Below, in pieces: positions 5,392 through 6,406 of a stretch of 6,406 bases of DNA. Positions within the stretch are counted from its first letter, which is position 1; each line of letters begins with the position of its first letter. Source of the DNA: Ruminococcus sp. UBA4350 (GTDB taxonomy: Bacteria > Bacillota > Clostridia > Oscillospirales > Ruminococcaceae); NCBI GenBank assembly GCA_002394125.1, contig DGSY01000170.1, positions 1 through 6,406 of the forward strand. Reading direction: 5' to 3'. Under the pieces are notes generated by a model. The model had not been told where the DNA came from, ran no database searches, and was given only the letters and a program-made list of their open reading frames with translations. Position numbers and translations under genes: made by a program.

Positions 5392-5595
5392 TTCCCGCAT
5401 CAAACCAAAATGCGATTTTATATATTCGGTCATGCCGGCGGCCGTGGCGGGCAGTCCCCGGCGGGTAGAACCCGCTGCCAATTCCTAAAGTTCTCCGGAA
5501 GCGAATGAAAGCAGAATAGGATGAAAGCCAGACCGTTCAATAGCTGCGAACAGCAGCGTAACAGCGACAAAATTGATATGCTCCGCGAAACCATG
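5392..5595. other. Structured intergenic stretch without a convincing gene, possible dispersed repeat
   Basis: No convincing gene is seen in the region between the panT promoter and the gdhA terminator. It begins AT-rich (5398-5426) and then becomes GC-rich with local folds. GGCA (5450-5453) and TGCC (5476-5479) enclose a GCGGGT-AGA-ACCCGC hairpin (5461-5475), and a small GCTG-CGAA-CAGC hairpin lies at 5543-5554. A short direct repeat (ATGAAAGC-AGA) occurs at 5505 and 5521. Both strands stay open for short ORFs, including a 66-codon minus-strand frame (5685-5485) that starts inside the gdhA terminator, which argues against it being a gene. This mix suggests a repetitive intergenic element or a decayed remnant, but its copy number cannot be seen here. 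Confidence 0.4.
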
Positions 5596-5601
5596 CCGTA
5601 G
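5521..5601 (+). CDS. Marginal 26-codon ORF, doubtful
   Basis: A short frame from ATG 5521 encodes a polar peptide (MKARPFNSCEQQ... ending DMLRETMP) and stops with TAG inside the first 31-bp repeat copy. There is no good ribosome binding site (only AGG directly abutting the ATG) and no clear promoter. The peptide has no signal sequence or hydrophobic segment. It is listed because its stop lies exactly at the repeat boundary, so any coding role would be tied to the repeat. Most likely it is not translated. Confidence 0.12.
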   Translation: MKARPFNSCEQQRNSDKIDMLRETMP

Positions 5602-5657
5602 GGAAACGGCTGTCGGCACTGCCGACCCGTAGGGAAACGGCTGTCGGCACTGCCGAC
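5596..5657. repeat. Exact tandem duplication of a 31-bp double-hairpin unit
   Basis: Two identical, directly adjacent 31-base copies occupy 5596-5626 and 5627-5657. Each unit contains CCGT-AGGGAA-ACGG (4-bp stem) and, after CT, the near-perfect palindrome GTCGGCACTGCCGAC (6-bp stem, 3-base loop). Perfect identity implies a recent duplication or ongoing slippage. The array directly abuts the gdhA terminator. There are no spacers, so it is not a CRISPR. Confidence 0.9.
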
Positions 5658-5692
5658 AAAAGCAGATGCGGGATCGCTCCCGCATCTGCTTT
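5658..5692 (-). terminator. Intrinsic terminator of gdhA
   Basis: A perfect 15-bp stem (5659-5673 with 5678-5692) with a 4-base loop lies 24 bases beyond the gdhA stop. On the minus strand the stem runs into a short T-tract (5661-5658, TTTT) and then GTCGGC of the repeat. The T-tract is short but the stem is strong. Confidence 0.85.
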
Positions 5693-5716
5693 GTTTGCTA
5701 TTCGGTTTCAGTTGAA

Positions 5717-6406
5717 TCAGACGCAGCCCTGTGCCTTCATAGCCTCTGCGACCTTCAGGAAGCCTGCGATGTTTGCACCTGCAACCAGGTCATCGCCGAG
5801 ACCGTATGCGTTTGCAGCCTCGATGGAAGCCTTGAAGATGTTTGCCATGATGCCCTTCAGCTTTGCATCAACTTCCTCAGCTGTCCAGCTCAGACGCTCG
5901 CTGTTCTGGGACATTTCCAGACCGGAAACTGCAACGCCGCCTGCGTTGACAGCCTTGGACGGCGCAACGATGACGCCTGCTTCCTTCAGCAGAGCGATCG
6001 CCTCGTTGGTGGTCGGCATATTTGCGACCTCAACATAGTACTTCACGCCGTTTGCGATGATCTGCTTTGCTTCCTCAACACCGACCTCGTTCTGCGTTGC
6101 GCACGGCATGAGGATATCAGCCTTGACGCCCCACGGCTTCTGGCCTGCGAAGAACTGTGCAGTCGGGAACTTGTCAGCATAGTCCTGCGCACGGTTGCGG
6201 CAGGAAGCTCTCATTTCGAGCAGATAATCGACCTTCTCATCCGTGGAGATGCCGTCCGGATCATAGATGTAGCCGTCCGGACCGGAGATCGTGACGACCT
6301 TGCCGCCGAGCTCGTTGACCTTCTTGATGGTGCCCCATGCAACATTGCCGAAGCCGGAAACTGCGAAGGTCTTGCCCTTGATCTCATCCTTGAAGTAGTC
6401 GAGCAT
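5717..6406 (-). CDS. gdhA: Glutamate dehydrogenase, C-terminal half
   Basis: GdhA interconverts glutamate with 2-oxoglutarate and ammonia and is a main route of ammonia assimilation in the cytoplasm. The fragment holds 229 residues: the whole Rossmann coenzyme domain and the C-terminal helices. The N-terminal substrate-binding half, with the catalytic Lys and Asp, is beyond the right edge, so the Met at 6406-6404 is internal. Visible signatures are SGFGNVAWG (17-25 of the fragment), the coenzyme loop TISGPDGYIYDP (39-50), MPCATQNEV (100-108), VEVANMPTTNEA (125-136), APSKAVNAGGVAVSGLEMSQN (148-168) and GANIAGF (210-216). They match the hexameric bacterial type closely. The FGNVA and SGPDG residues resemble the NAD-linked clostridial enzyme more than the E. 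coli NADP enzyme, but cofactor choice is uncertain. The terminator at 5658-5692 ends the transcript. Confidence 0.96.
   Translation of the reverse strand: MLDYFKDEIKGKTFAVSGFGNVAWGTIKKVNELGGKVVTISGPDGYIYDPDGISTDEKVDYLLEMRASCRNRAQDYADKFPTAQFFAGQKPWGVKADILMPCATQNEVGVEEAKQIIANGVKYYVEVANMPTTNEAIALLKEAGVIVAPSKAVNAGGVAVSGLEMSQNSERLSWTAEEVDAKLKGIMANIFKASIEAANAYGLGDDLVAGANIAGFLKVAEAMKAQGCV

Noticed and set aside
5596..5657. Possible CRISPR array
   Set aside because: The two 31-base repeats are directly adjacent with no spacer, and no cas genes are present.
5485..5685. 66-codon minus-strand frame in the gdhA-panT interval
   Set aside because: Its start codon lies in the gdhA terminator stem, it has no promoter or ribosome binding site, and it crosses the tandem repeat. 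It is kept only as part of the possible repeat element.

Overview
The window looks like chromosomal DNA from a Gram-positive gut or rumen Clostridia, most likely Ruminococcus or a close Oscillospiraceae relative. The reasons are a secreted protein carrying both a dockerin and a cohesin-like domain, consensus Firmicutes-type promoters and AGGAGG-like ribosome binding sites, a type III pantothenate kinase paired with an ECF-type pantothenate S component, and a glutamate dehydrogenase very like the clostridial enzyme. Most genes are moderately GC-rich. The taxonomic call is an inference, because no rRNA or species marker is present.

Left part, plus strand: the C-terminal end of an Mrp/NBP35-type iron-sulfur carrier ATPase (2-373) overlaps by four bases the GTG start of prmA (370-1341), the ribosomal protein L11 methyltransferase. 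A hairpin lacking a T-tract follows. A near-consensus promoter (1466-1494) then drives a 173-residue TPR-like protein of unknown function (1530-2051). A tRNA-Leu(UAG) gene begins 5 bases after that stop codon, with no promoter of its own that I can see, and is followed by a strong intrinsic terminator (2148-2192). The mRNA and tRNA therefore appear to share a transcript.

Middle, plus strand: two extended -10 promoters, with a 17-base dyad between them, precede a 454-residue secreted protein (2402-3766). Its domain order is signal peptide, BspA-like leucine-rich repeats, Thr-rich linker with a duplicated 20-residue unit, type I dockerin, then a C-terminal cohesin-like domain. It is the most unusual gene in the window, because dockerin followed by cohesin behind an LRR domain is not a standard cellulosomal arrangement. 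The gene also changes base composition sharply along its length.

Right part, minus strand: a shared bidirectional terminator separates the LRR gene from the convergent panT-coaX operon (5271 down to 3826). This operon couples pantothenate uptake to its phosphorylation, the first committed step of CoA synthesis, and has a clear promoter at 5331-5359. Upstream lies about 300 bases without a convincing gene. It holds several hairpins, an exact tandem 31-bp duplication (5596-5657) and a marginal 26-codon ORF, and may be a dispersed repeat element. Beyond it are the terminator and the C-terminal half of gdhA (glutamate dehydrogenase), which runs off the right edge.

No transposase, phage gene, CRISPR array or defence system was found. 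The candidates for novelty are the LRR-dockerin-cohesin protein, the TPR-tRNA co-transcript and the structured intergenic repeat.
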